A stretch of DNA of 64,000 nucleotides from Talpa occidentalis (Eukaryota > Chordata > Mammalia > Eulipotyphla > Talpidae): positions 141,514,676 through 141,578,675 of the forward strand of contig NW_023604295.1 of the NCBI RefSeq assembly GCF_014898055.3. The letters run 5' to 3'. The notes beneath the pieces are model-generated. The model saw nothing but the letters and a program-made list of their open reading frames with translations, was not told the DNA's origin and searched no databases. Position numbers and translations under genes: made by a program. This document shows positions 13,526 through 25,469 of this stretch, piece by piece (the stretch's first letter is position 1; every line of letters starts with the position of its first letter).

Positions 13526-14446
13526 TCTGTAGCCCCAGGACCTTATTGCCCTCATACTAGATGAGCATGGAAATTTTATTACTAAAAGATGAAAATTCTA
13601 GGTTATCAAAGGAATTGACACTATAATTGATGTGTTCTGTTTAAGAAAACAAGTGCATACATTTTGACACTCAGAGCATTTTTAACATAATTAAAAATCA
13701 AAATATTTTACCATTAAAATTCACCAATTAAGTGCAGCCCCTTTTTCCTAAGCTTAAACATAATTATTAAAAGTGCAATTCCATAAAAAGAAATATTAGG
13801 TTTTTTATAAATTTTAGGAGAAAGCTATTTTATGAAGAGAAAGAAGGAGAGGTTTTGTGCAAGAGTATTCCCTTTATCTTCATAGATTTAAAGACAGAAT
13901 TATAAAAATTCTTGATAGACAGAAATCATATGACTTTATTGAGCTCTCTAAAGCAGCATCTCCACTGCATAATAACTAGAGACTATGTAGAAAAAGCATT
14001 GTCTGTTACATTTAAGTATGAAATATGATCTTCAATTTTAATTCAGTTCCAATCACAAAATGTAATCTCTAAGTTAATTATTTTGTATTTCATGGGCTAC
14101 TAAGCAAAATACCAAATTCTAAGTTCTAAAATATTTTCACTATTTTGCTTTCTTGATACCAATCATGATCACTTTCTCATCTTCATTTTTGAAATGAGAA
14201 TGAGGTCTTAAAATCATGTTTGTAATATGCTGTATGACTAGGAGTACAAATAAGATGAAAATGTAAGTATTGAATTTCAATTTAATTTGAAAGAAATAGT
14301 TGTCATTGTAAATGTGGTCAGTCTTAGGACAAAAGTGTTTAATGTAATTTTTGTCATTTTCACTATAAACTTCATTATATTCTTTATATACTTTATTACA
14401 TCCTCTTCTTATTGATGAAATAAACTTTTTCATTGTCCTGCCACTG

Positions 14447-14450
<4 letters not shown>
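13526..14450. other. AT-rich unique DNA
   Basis: No gene was recognised. A minus-strand open frame (14140-14505) with one possible hydrophobic segment overlaps the TA array; it is listed among the findings. Confidence 0.5.

Positions 14451-14495
<45 letters not shown>
14451..14495 (+). repeat. (TA)n microsatellite
   Basis: About 22 uninterrupted TA units. Self-complementary and likely length-variable. Confidence 0.97.
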
Positions 14496-14498
<3 letters not shown>

Positions 14499-14727
14499 GG
14501 TACACATTTTAGAGTTTCCAATAATAATGAAAGTTCAAGAGGACTTACAGTAGAATGTTAAAGTTGAAGTAGACTTTGGGGTGAAGTCTCCCTACCTCCC
14601 CTTACAATATTATAATAACATGCAACATAGTGATGGATGAAAGTAATTTTACTGAACTTGCAATGAGTGTTCAGCATTGTTTAGAATACTTTTACATATG
14701 TCGCCTAATCTAATCACCTGGCAGTGC

Positions 14728-16155
14728 TACACAGTGAATTTATTTATTTATTTATTTTGAATTTTATTTTATTTTTATTTTTTATTTAAATATTTTATTT
14801 TATATAATTCTTACATCTTTTTTCATCTTTGCACAATGTATGTGTTTTCATTTTGATTATATTCCCTATGCAATTGCACCTCCTCCCTTATTTTGACTCT
14901 AGTCCTTCCTTTCCCTGCCGCTCCCCACCGCCACCCCATAGTGTGTCTCTGGTTTATAGGTGCTTGTGGATTTTGATTTTTACTTTGTATTGATGAGTCT
15001 TTTTCCTGGTCTCTTATTTAGGTTTTCTAAATTCCTGCTATGAGTGAGACCATCCGGTATTTTATTTTTTCTTTCTGACATTTCGCTGAGCATGAGCCCT
15101 TCCAGCTCCATCCATGTTGCTGCAAAATGCATGTGTTTATCTTTTTTGATTGCTGAGTAATATTCCATTGTGTATATGTACCGCATCTTCTTGATCCAGT
15201 CATCTATTTTTGGGCATTTGGGTTGTTTCCAAAGCTTAGCTATTGTAAATAGAGCTGCTATAAACATAGGGGTGCAGGTGCCCTTTGGAATTACTGTTTC
15301 TGTGTCATTTGGGTAAATACCTAGGAGTGGAATTGCTGGATCATATGGAAGCTCTATGTTTAGTAGGTCCAGAAATCTCCACACAGCTCTCCATAGTGGT
15401 TGGACCAGTTTGCACTCCCACCAATAGTGCAGGAGAGTTCCCTTTTTCTCTACAACCTCGCCAACATTTGTTGTTGCTAGTTTTTTTTTTTTTTTTTTTT
15501 TTTTAATATGTGCCATTCTCACTGGTGTAAGATGGTATCTCATGGTAGTTTGGATTTGCATTTCCCTGATTGCAAGTGATGTTGAACATTTTTTCATATG
15601 CCTGTTGGCCATTTGCATTTCTTCTTCATAGAAATTTCTTTCTAGTTCTTCTGCCCATTTTTTGACTGGATTATTTTCTTTGTTGTTGTTGAGTCTCATC
15701 AGCTCTTTGTAGATTTTTGTGATCAGTCCTTTATCATTAGTGTTGTGTGCAAAAATGTTCTCCCAGTTGGTGGGGTTTCTCTTTGTTTTTGTTATTGTCT
15801 CTTTTGCTGTGCAGAAGCTCTTTAATTTGATGTAGTCCCAGCTGTTTATCTTTGCCTTCACTATCACTGCTTTGGGTGATGTGTCTGTAAAGATGTCTTT
15901 GAGGTGCATGTCATGTAGTGTTTGGCCTATATTTTCTTCTATGTATTTTATGGTTTCAGGTCTTATGTCTAGTTCTTTAATCCATTTTGAGTTGTCTTTT
16001 GTGCATGATGTGAGGTAGTGATCAAGCTTCATTCTTTTGCATGTTTGCTCCAGCGCATATTCTTTGCTCCTTTGTCAAATTATTAGTTGACCATAAATCT
16101 GTGGTTTGATTTCTGGATTTTCTATTCGATTCCATTGGTCTTACACAGTGAATTT
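14728..16155 (-). mobile_element. 5'-truncated LINE-1 with 14-bp target-site duplication
   Basis: Body 14742-16141 on the minus strand, flanked by perfect copies of tacacagtgaattt (14728-14741 and 16142-16155). The complement of the poly-A tail, (TTTA)n and T-rich, starts at 14742. The 3' UTR occupies about 14815-14979 and is G-rich on the minus strand. The C-terminal part of ORF2 follows. About three quarters of a full-length element, including the endonuclease and reverse-transcriptase domains, is missing. This is the expected result of target-primed reverse transcription that stopped early. Confidence 0.96.
14980..16032 (-). pseudogene. LINE-1 ORF2 C-terminal fragment
   Basis: An open frame of 350 codons. 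In L1, ORF2 encodes the endonuclease/reverse transcriptase of the retrotransposition particle; here only the part after the reverse-transcriptase domain remains. Recognisable segments in order are [93 protein letters not shown] and [17 protein letters not shown]. The first methionine is not a natural start: L1-like sequence continues upstream but is shifted and interrupted. An eight-lysine run, encoded by the A-run complementary to 15481-15504, is followed by a shifted reading (TTNVGEVVE) where L1 normally has the first two cysteines of its C-terminal zinc-knuckle; the normal frame resumes at [10 protein letters not shown]. The fragment is therefore open but non-functional. Confidence 0.95.
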
Positions 16156-16240
16156 TTAAAGTTTGTTATCTGTAGGAATATTCGCTGAGACTTAAAGAAA
16201 TGATGACCCAGATCTTATCATCGGATTGGGATTTCTGAAT

Positions 16241-17104
16241 CGTTTTGACTCTTAACAACCATGCTTACACTCGTTCATAGTGGATCGAAAAGTGTGCATG
16301 CTCTTTTAGGTTAATATGTAGTAGACCTAATCCTGTCCATGGATCCAATTGCTGGAACGATATTTTATAAAAAAGTCACTACAGCACGCTAGTGGATACT
16401 CCAGCTTCTAATTTTCTATTTATCATTTTTTGGGCTGTTACAGCAGTCCTACTTGACTAATATGATCATCTCTCAAATCCCTCTTCTTACCATATTTATT
16501 AGAATGTTTTGTTTGTTCTTTTTTTAGTCAATACCTAATGCTGTGTGCCAACCACACATTTAAGCACTTTTTATACTGCTCATTTTATTATCTTCTAAAT
16601 CTTAGGAACTGTATTTACTAGGCTCTGTTGTAAACACAGGTCGTCCTGTTCCCAAATATCCTCTTGTACTGCTTTGGCTTGAGAACCTTTCATCCCTAAA
16701 ATACCTCCCTTATTCTGCAGTCTTTTTTGACTCTACAATTATTCCTCTTAAAATGCTTATTTGCTTGAGTCTCCTCCACTAAGACAAAGTTGTAACAAAA
16801 CTAAATTATCAGTTTTTAAAATATTTTTTTCATCATCTCTCTGCCTTTGACTTTATCAAGCTTCTTTTATTGTCACCTATAAAAATTATTTTAGGTAAGA
16901 CCTCTGCTCATTCTCTTCCTCTTCCGTGAACTCTGTTTTTTCAACCAGATGTTTCCCTTCCAACAACAGCTTAAGTTCATTTTATCATGCACGCACTCTT
17001 GCATTAAGCCAATTTTCACATATGATTTACATCAAAACAAGGGTAGAAGCTCTTTAGGTTATAAACTACATTTATGCATATGTGTTCCTCATTCTCTAAT
17101 GCTT
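16241..17104. other. Unique non-coding DNA
   Basis: No gene or recognisable repeat is visible. AT-rich, with pyrimidine-rich patches around 16670-16760 and 16900-16960. Confidence 0.55.
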
Positions 17105-17480
17105 TAATCATTCATTGGTTTGCTCTTGCTACATAGCACACCACCACAGACTGGATGGCTTTAACAACAGAAATTTATATTTCATGGCTGTGGAGGTTGG
17201 AAACCCAAGATCAAGGTGTCAGGCTAGTTTGGTTTTCCTGAGGTCTCTCTCTTTGATTTGCAGACAGTGACTTCCTGCCATATCCTCATAGCCTTTCTTC
17301 TGCCCACAGACTCTCTCTTATCTCATAAGGGTGCTAGTTCTGTTGGCTTAGAGCCCAGTCCTAAATTCATTTAAGACAAAGAGCTCCTAAAGTCCTGATC
17401 TCCAAGTATAGTCACATTAGGAGAGAGAGTTTCAGCATATGAGAACAGAGGATATAACTCAGTCTAAAACAATCTCAAAT
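17105..17480 (-). mobile_element. MLT1-like solitary LTR (MaLR/ERVL family)
   Basis: Read on the plus strand, the element shows accaccacagactggatggc, then aacaacagaaatttat, then aagatcaaggtgtcaggct, then tctcataagggtgctag, then a ctccaagtatagtcacatta block. This is the reverse complement of the MaLR-type LTR pattern that carries an AATAAA-like signal before 'tttctgttgtttaa'. No internal retroviral sequence was seen next to it. Family assignment is from memory; subfamily not decided. Confidence 0.7.
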
Positions 17481-17634
17481 GCGTTTAGGAATGTTTGTAA
17501 AATTTATTACTGATCATCATGGGTTATGCTGGTATAACAGCCAGCTCTGGAAATATCTCAGATTTGTAGTATTTTCTAGCTTCCCTGTTCTAAGTATACT
17601 CCATGCTGGAATTCAGGCTAGCAACATATCAACT

Positions 17635-17936
17635 AGTTTGAAATTTTTTTTTTAAAGATTTATTTATTTATTTATACAAGCACTGGGTACAGTCAGAAGC
17701 GCGGGAGGGTGAGAGAATTCACCAGAGCCAGAGCAGGGAGCAGAGCAGGCAGAAGGACCGAAGTACACTGCTGAGGGGAGCAGCGGGCGGCAGGAGAGGT
17801 CTGCGCGCCATGTGGGACCCTCCTCTGGTGGCCGGGGAGCAGCTGGGGATCGAACCAGTGCTGCAGAGGCTGCGGGCAGCTTCGCAACCCAGCGCTCAAC
17901 CACTGCACCACCGGGGAGGCCAAAGTTTGAAATTTT
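17635..17936 (-). mobile_element. Young tRNA-derived SINE, 13-bp target-site duplication
   Basis: Body 17648-17923 on the minus strand, flanked by perfect agtttgaaatttt copies (17635-17647 and 17924-17936). Contains the young-group features: gcgggagggtgagagaattc near 17701, ggtggccggggagcagc near 17828, and the complement of the B box (gggatcgaacc) near 17847. Confidence 0.96.
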
Positions 17937-18552
17937 AAATTAACCTCAGTGACCCAGTAGGAATGGGCTCCCCTGATTTATATCAGGGTCTAACAAGATT
18001 GCTGATTGAAAAATAAAAGAAAAAATGAAAAACATATGATGTATTGTGTTTAGTTTTATTTTTTCCTCTGTGTTCATCCCCCCAAAAATGGAGCCTCAAA
18101 TTCAAAAATTGAACAGTGTTAGGGGAAAATTTTTCATTAAGTTTATAGGGCACAATTCATGCTCGCTTCAGTAGCTGTTTTTCAGATGATGTTTATCTTT
18201 GCTTGGGTGCCCACTAAGTTGATAATAGGATAAAGAAACACTTCACAAGGTGACATTTTAACGGACAACACATTAAATTAAGTCATTAAAAATTGAATCC
18301 CCAGTAGGCAGCTTAATCATTATAATTAAACCAAGTAGTTTAAGTAAAGCCTAACCCAATCAGTAATGCTGCTTTCAAATGCTTTATGTGTTTTGATAAG
18401 TTGTTCATTAGAATAAATTCCCATTTAGCACCAGCAAAGAGAATAAATGCATACCTCAAAGGAGCCCATTCTATTATTTCCTAACACTCTCCTCACTGGT
18501 TTACAATATATACTCAGACATTACTAAAATAAGGATGTGCTGTGCTACACGG

Positions 18553-18804
18553 TGTTTTGTGTAGTCATTGATCCAGAAATACACTCTAACAGTTCGGTGT
18601 GGCTTGAATGCCTTGACCAGTGTAAGGGTGGGGTAAGGTTATCAATTACTGCAGGCATCACTGAGAGCGTGCATATGGGACATAATGCTTTGTTTAGCCA
18701 TCACTGACCCAGAAAGTCCCACTTAATCGTTTGATGTCTCCCAAATGGTTTCATCAATATAGTCCAGAGTGTAAAGGTTATCAATTACTGCAGGCATTAC
18801 TGAG
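18553..18804 (+). repeat. Diverged tandem duplication, period about 133-139 bp
   Basis: Copy 1 is 18553-18665 and copy 2 is 18686-18804. Anchors line up in order: ttgtgtagtcattgatccag with ttgtttagccatcactgacc, CCAGAAA at 18573 and 18709, a loosely matching middle, and a 24-base identical block at 18635-18658 and 18774-18797, followed by a shared ACTGAG. The offset grows 133, 136, 139 through two 3-bp indels. Not a known transposon to me. Confidence 0.85.
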
Positions 18805-19884
18805 GATACTTTTGTTTTCTGTGATACTTATAAAAACATTGTATATATTGTCAGCTGCTTTCATCCTGCAGTACTGCTGGCTCCAAGACAGGAAGACTAG
18901 ACTCCAGCTGCTGCCCCTGGGCAGGTGCATGCCACAGCTCCTAGAAGGCTTTTAAGTGCCAGCATGGCGCTCTCTGCTGAATACTGACCCCTGCAGTAGA
19001 ACCTCTTCCATTTCAAAGAAGAGTTCATTGAACTGTTCAAATGTTAGTATAAAAGTTAAAATTACCTATTCATTTCAGCCCTTCCTTGATAGTGATTTTT
19101 TATGCAACAAGCACTCCATAAGTAAACCTGGCATAATATTAAGCCATTGATTATTATTATTAGCCAGAGTATATATTTATATATATATGTATTCAACATA
19201 TATATATGGCATAATTAAAGTAGGTAATTGTGAAACTAGTATTTACATATTAAAAAGGAGCTTGGAATGGCATCACATTAACTATCATAGATACCGTGTA
19301 ACTGCCAACATACTCTTCTTTCTAAAAATTTCACAATATGATGAAAATAATTAGAAAATATGTCAGCTAGAGTTAGACTAGATGGAAGTCAATCAATATT
19401 CCATGATTTGGGGGATCTTCCAGCTGTAGCTTTTTACTGGTATCTATTATTCTCTTAGAGAATCACTACTTCACATATAATCTCCCATGAAAAGAGGACA
19501 CTCCCTCCCATCACTACTTGAAGATATCAGTAGTTGCATAAACTATTTTGCATAGTTAAATTGATCTTATTCTTTGTAAGTGATGAAAGATGAGAGGGAA
19601 AGGCAGGTTTTCATTGGATTGGGGATGCAGTAATTAAAGAAAGAACACTGAAAGGGGAATATCTAAGTGGGGTTCCAACTTCAGATAACATAAGGCACTA
19701 TCTGGAAAGACTGGCTATGTCATTTTCTAGTATTAAAACTCACTATAATGTAACTCTAATCATTGTTTTATACACAAATATACACATATAGAAACATTAT
19801 ATTCAACTTCTTTTTAATACAAGAAGGAAAGTGAAATGCATTGCAGACAATGAAGTTATCTATATCATATTTGTAGGTTCTCTT

Positions 19885-19902
19885 GATATATATCTATATC
19901 TA

Positions 19903-19971
<69 letters not shown>

Positions 19972-19985
19972 GTCTGTCTATCTAT
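19885..19985 (+). repeat. (TATC)n microsatellite
   Basis: Begins with TATATC hexamers, runs as about 18 TATC units, and ends with two TGTC variants near 19971-19979. The type of tetranucleotide tract often used as a polymorphic marker. Confidence 0.97.
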
Positions 19986-22667
19986 GGACTAAAAGTAATA
20001 ATATGTCCTTTATAGTAGCACTTCAGCTAACTATTCAAACTAATGTCACCAAGCATGGCCATTATTTCTGGAGCTGATGATTGAAAGGAAGCGCATTTTG
20101 TGCTATAGCAGATTTTTATAGAAAAAACTCAGTTGCTGAACTATTACTTTAATTCATGGTTTTCCCCAATTTCTTCTCCCTCTACTTGTGTTCCTCCTCC
20201 AAATACTGTTCACTCCTCCAGCCTGTTTTTATTCTGCTTGCTGGTATAGATTGCTGCTGATTCTCTTGCACTGCACTTCTAATATAATGTGTAATTATTT
20301 ATTTCCTCGAGCCATTCATTTTTTTCAACTAGACACCATTTTATGACTTAAGGCTTTGGTCCTTGACTATGAAAACAGCTCATCACTCCTTGAAGCTTAG
20401 GGTATAACTGAATTTAATTTAGAGGATGCAGTATGTTTTATGTCAAATAATAAATTTCATGTTCAATCTCCCTATTATTATCTTCTTTAGGATGAACAAA
20501 GTTAAGGGGAGTACAGTAAATTGTATTAATTTATGAATAATTCGATTGTATGTCATCGCTCTATAAACATCAGCACTAATGGATGTGCTGCTCTCAGATA
20601 CTGGGGACAGTCCTGACTTCAAACTCTTGCAATGTAATGAATGTTGGTCATTATTATTACTGTCATTGTCATTATTATTATTTTTTGATGAGTCAAGACA
20701 TGTTCATTTACTTGAGGTAGCAGACCTTGGTGACAGAAATATCTTGATTCACAGTTTTTATTTTTTGCTGTCTTATAATGAAGTGAAAATCTACTTCTTT
20801 AGTTGTTGAATTTGTAAATGTAGCTAGGTCACCACCTAATTCTACCAGGATTCATTGAGTTTTAAAAATCCAATCATATATTTATTAAGGAAATAAATAA
20901 GATAAATAAACCAAATCATTCCGGTTTTTACATGTCTGACTTCATCCAGATTCAATCCATAATTGCAAATTTCCATCAAATCCTATGTTGAAACAGCAAA
21001 TATCAGTATCAACACAGCCACCCATTGATTTTCATGGTCGTCTGGAGTGTAAAGTATTAGCAGTGTTTCATATGAGTCTGGTTCTATTTCCAGGCAATAT
21101 TACATATTTTCTCTGTAAGGAAAGAATTACACTGAGTTGCGATGTTTACTCAAAATCTTGTTATTGGAAAATGCCCTCTTTTTTTCTTTATAAGACTCAG
21201 GTTATATTTAAAAAATACCAACACTTGCCTAGTAATACTTCATAAAAATAAAATAATAATATTTAGTTATTAAAATATAATTAAATAATTGGGATATATG
21301 TTGAGGCTATATTTTAGTATAATTTTTGAATTCTTAAAGTTACACTATCTCAGTTTATCATGCCATTATTTATTTATTCACTTGGAGCATCTTATATTGG
21401 AAGATCCCATAGCTCAGCATTTAAATAAATAATCAACAGCACATAAATAATCAACATTCACATATTTGCTTTGTTTTCTTTTCCACTATAGCTAAACAAA
21501 TCCATTATGACAATGCCTTCCATTATACCTCTATGGTCTAACGGTCCATATTAAAAATCAGCTTTTACTATTTTCCTTTATCTCTAGACACAGATCCTAT
21601 TCTTTTTCTTTCTTCACAAGTTTTTCTTATAAAATCAGCACTTTTGTCACATACAGCTCCATTATATTGTAAGAAATATCTATAGCAAGAATAAGGTAAA
21701 TTGGTCGCATTAAGAAAACATTCCTTAGGGTGCTATGTGAGAATTCACATTGTCGGTGAAGTTGCAATGAATCCTCATCTTGTTCTGCACCCACAGAGCT
21801 CCCACTGACATCTGAGTGCATTGAACTTTCATACATGCTCTGCACTGTGCTTCATTTTTCTTTTAGATATAGGTCAACCCATTCCATAACTCTTAAGGCA
21901 ATTGAGTGTTTTGAAGTTATTTTATTTCTGCAGTATTTCTTGTGGAATCTTTGTATATTTAGACACTCACCGAGAAATGGAATTATCTCTTCTTTTTCCA
22001 CCATGACTATATGAGGTTCAGCAAAGGGAAAAATATATTTGACTTTGGCCAGTAGAGGTGTGATGAAATCTGGGAGCTTTTCACCCGGCTTTCCTAGATA
22101 ATGGATCCCTTAAATACAAGTTATGTTGCCTGTTTTAGGTTTTAAATATGACTTGTTGAACCTGTATTATCCAACACTGTGTCAAGTACCAAAGAATCTT
22201 AATAAATGTTAACTAATGTTGAATTACATCATAATTATGCAAGAAGCAGGAAAAGGACCAATTCAGAGGAAATATAGCCTCTTTCTTCCATTCTCTTCCT
22301 CAGATCATGAATTTAGTGAGGAGCTGTTGCATTTAAAGAGAAAAATGAGTAAGAGGTAGATACCTCTATAATGGGATATTTCTGTTTTACACTAACATAT
22401 TTAAGAAACATAGATAATAGTGGATATTTGGTCATATGATGACTCTTAGATTACTCTAAAAAGAATCATTGGCTGCATATAGGAAATACATACATATTAG
22501 TAGTCTCAAAGAATAGAAGACATAAAAATGTAGTTCTTTGTTAAATAAAGATTTGAGCTGATAACTACAATAAACTTTAGGTAGGCACTTTAAAATGCTT
22601 TTCAGAAAAAAAAAAACAGTTTTGTTTTCAGAAAATCTATCAATATCTTCATAAATCAGACTGATCA

Positions 22668-22800
22668 AATCCTAGCTCTTGCATTTCCTAGTTATTTAAC
22701 CTTAAATGGATTGCGTTTTACCTACCTCATCAGTGAAATAGGGATAATCAAAATACCTGCTTTGAGAATGCTTTGTTAGAGCTAAAATTTGAACCTAATA
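22668..22800 (+). mobile_element. MIR remnant
   Basis: atcctagctcttgcatttcc, then tagttatttaacctt, then tacctacctcatcagtgaaa with tagggataatca follow the MIR order from the B-box region to the 'cctcatctgtaaaatggggataat' block. Confidence 0.6.
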
Positions 22801-25056
22801 TCTAGTTTGGCATATGTGGCCCAGGAAACACTAACTTAAATGTCAAAGTGGAGACCGAGAAATGCCATCCAAACAACTGCTCAGCTGATCGTTTGCACTG
22901 AAACATCATAGCAGACAGAGTTTTAGATTATTCTGTTTGGCAATTTGTTGTATCAAATACACAGCTAATGAAATACTAATTCAATAAAATCTGCCCTAGC
23001 TTTCTGCAGCACAACTGTAGTCAACACAAATACTTTTTCATTACTTGTCAACCATCAACCAAGTGTCCAAGTTGTTGGAAACACCACCCTTTGAGTTCAT
23101 GTTTTCAATTTAAAAATTATCTTCAAATATTTCCATGAAATATTTGAGAGAATATCTGATCAGCCTGATTTTATTAGGCTGCCTTATTTCGTCAGTAAGG
23201 AGAAGGCAGATACATATTTGTATTCTTCCCACTCACATGAAATGTGCTGCCTCGAAACCTCATTGTTGGTCAGGTAAGCAGAGACGAGACTGACATTTTC
23301 TAATGCACTGGAGTGATGTGATGTTTAACTAGGGAAGTCCATCAGGCTGACACGGGATTGGAGGAGGCCTGGTTATTTGAACAGCTGATAGATGACCATG
23401 ATAAAGCCAGTTCCAGTGATTGCGCCTCTGTATCTAATGCACTGGGGAGAGATGCTGTCCATCAAGGTATTCGGGAGCACATTTCAGTGTGACCCTGTGA
23501 TTGGTTCTTTAACCCTTTTCAGATACAGCATTAGATGTGCATATTACACCACACCAAACATCCTTGTGAAAATAGCACTGAATTTTAATGTTTTATATAG
23601 TGATAAATATTTTAAAAGCTAAGATTCTTTCTTTCTGTGCCCGTTGTCCAGAGGATTTCTTTTTTCATGTTTTGTAATTTTTTTTTATAAATGTATGAAG
23701 TCTGTATATGATGGTTAAAATCTGCTTATATTTTACCTGATGATAAGGATATCTGTGTGGACTCTTTTCTAATGACTGAATATCATAGCTATCGAAGCTC
23801 TTACAAAACGAATAACTGATGGAGCAGGATAAAGGGAGAGAAGTAGACAGGGGGTCTTCTAGAGTTCCTGTTATATTTCAATTACTGTGAATGTGTCAAA
23901 AAGTAGAAAGGAGGAGAGAATTGTGCTTAACCTGACTTTCATTTTGTGTCATTGTGAGTTTTCCCTCTACTTTGACCATTCCTGTGTCTCTTGCTTGGAA
24001 AGGAAGAGAAAGGAGACTATAATTTAAGCGATAAATTCCCTACTGCTCTCCAGCATGGAAAGCAAAGGATCAAGAATAAAATGTGCAAGGCAGACATGTT
24101 TTAGTATGTTTGAATTGATAGACATGGCAGCTGAGTTATACTATCTCCCATTTTTAAATTCAGAAATAGGTCCTCAGTATATTCACAAAAACTGCACGAT
24201 GAATTTACTGTGTATAAGACGCCAATGAATAGAGTCTGTAGCCTTTTCAGGAAACAAAAGGTATGATTAATTATTAATAAATATTAAGTATTAATGTAAT
24301 GAATAGTAATTAGTTATTATTATATAATCAGAACACATGAGTCTGTTGATGGTGACCATAGCTTTATACATGTATGTGTAAGAGAGGATACAAGACCGGT
24401 TTTGAGTATTATTACTTTTAATGGAAATATTGTGATTATATAAAATACAAAATATATGTTAAACCAGCTCTGCCTACCTCCTTATTGAAGGATTCTTATC
24501 ATAGACAATACTGACAACATATTCATTAGTTATACCTATATTCTTGTACAAGTTCTGTGAGTTCTATGTGGTGATAACTCTGTTTAAGCCTTGAAAGACT
24601 GATACACCAAAAGTTTATTAGCTATCAGAAACTTTGAGATTTAAATTTATTTTAAGTGCAGTGAATATAAGATGATGCCACCAGTTATTTGGACTCTATT
24701 GGGCTCTCACCTTTGTGATAATTTCTTGTCCCATCAGCCCCAAAATAAAACTGAATGAAAAGATTGCCTGGGAAAATGTGTGCGATTTCAGCCACTGCAC
24801 TAGGATTATTTGCCAGAAGAGTGATACAGAAGAATTGGGAGGAACTTACTAGGCAGATTAAAACTCATGCTCAGCTCAGCGTGAAGATTTACTATGGGGA
24901 TAACTATTGAGGATGGCAACTTGTTACTCCTTATAAACAAAAATTAAATGCTCCAGTGGTAAATGCAGGAGTTGACTAGCATAGCATTCAATATTTATAA
25001 CAATGATTTTCCTTTCTTGTCACAGAATATTACTTTGTCATTTTTTTTTGCCATCT

Positions 25057-25361
25057 AAAAAACACATTGAGGGCCTCCCCGGTGGCGCAGCGGTTGAGCG
25101 CTGGGTTGTGAAGCTGCCCGCAGCCTCTGCAGCACTGGTTCGATCCCCAGCTGCTCCCTGGCCACCGGAGGAGGGTTCCACATGGTGCGCAGACCTCTCC
25201 TGCCGCCCACTGCTCCCCTCAGCAGTATATTTCGTCGGTCTGCATTTTCTGTTCCCCGCTCTGGCTCTGGTGAATTCTCTCACCCTCCCGCGCTTCTGAC
25301 TGTACCCAGTGCTTGTATAAATAAATAAATAAATCTTTAAAAAAAATAAAAAACAGATTGA
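25057..25361 (+). mobile_element. Young tRNA-derived SINE, plus strand
   Basis: Body 25071-25347 with flanks aaaaaacacattga (25057-25070) and aaaaaacagattga (25348-25361), one mismatch in 14. The A box TGGCGCAGCGG is at 25083-25093 and the B box GGTTCGATCCC at 25137-25147, at tRNA-like spacing, so the internal Pol III promoter looks intact. The tail is ataaataaataaatctttaa plus A. Best-preserved sense copy in the window. Open frames across it are by-products of its GC-rich body. Confidence 0.97.
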
Positions 25362-25469
25362 AGGACTAATCTGTCTTAGGAATTCTCCTCCACTTCGGGT
25401 TTTAGTGGAAAACATATTTCAAATAATGTTTAATTATCTGTTTTCTTTTCATTATTTTAAAACTGTGCT

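Larger units (their letters stand above)
14640..16240 (-). mobile_element. MIR remnant split by an L1
   Basis: The left part (about 14640-14741: acttttacatatgtcgccta, then aatcacctggcagtg) and right part (16156-16240: ttatctgtaggaatattcgc, then gagacttaaagaaatgatga) join across the L1 into the minus-strand MIR order, 'tttacatgt...taatcctcac...ttatctgatgaggaaactgaggcttagagaggt'. Diverged, but the continuity after removing the L1 supports it. Confidence 0.5.
18805..25056. other. Unique AT-rich non-coding DNA
   Basis: No gene recognised. Contains the TATC array (19885-19985), a MIR piece at 22668-22800, and a segment at 23180-23480 that retains several CpG sites. Open frames are below 90 codons and lack domains. 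Confidence 0.6.

Noticed and set aside
18160..18180. Start of a U6 snRNA-like sequence (tgctcgcttcagtagc)
   Set aside because: Only about 16 bases resemble U6; the following bases do not match, so it is chance similarity.
25003..25415. 98- and 125-codon frames on both strands
   Set aside because: They lie across the young SINE; the same peptide appears at other SINE copies (17.7, 31.5 and 36.8 kb).
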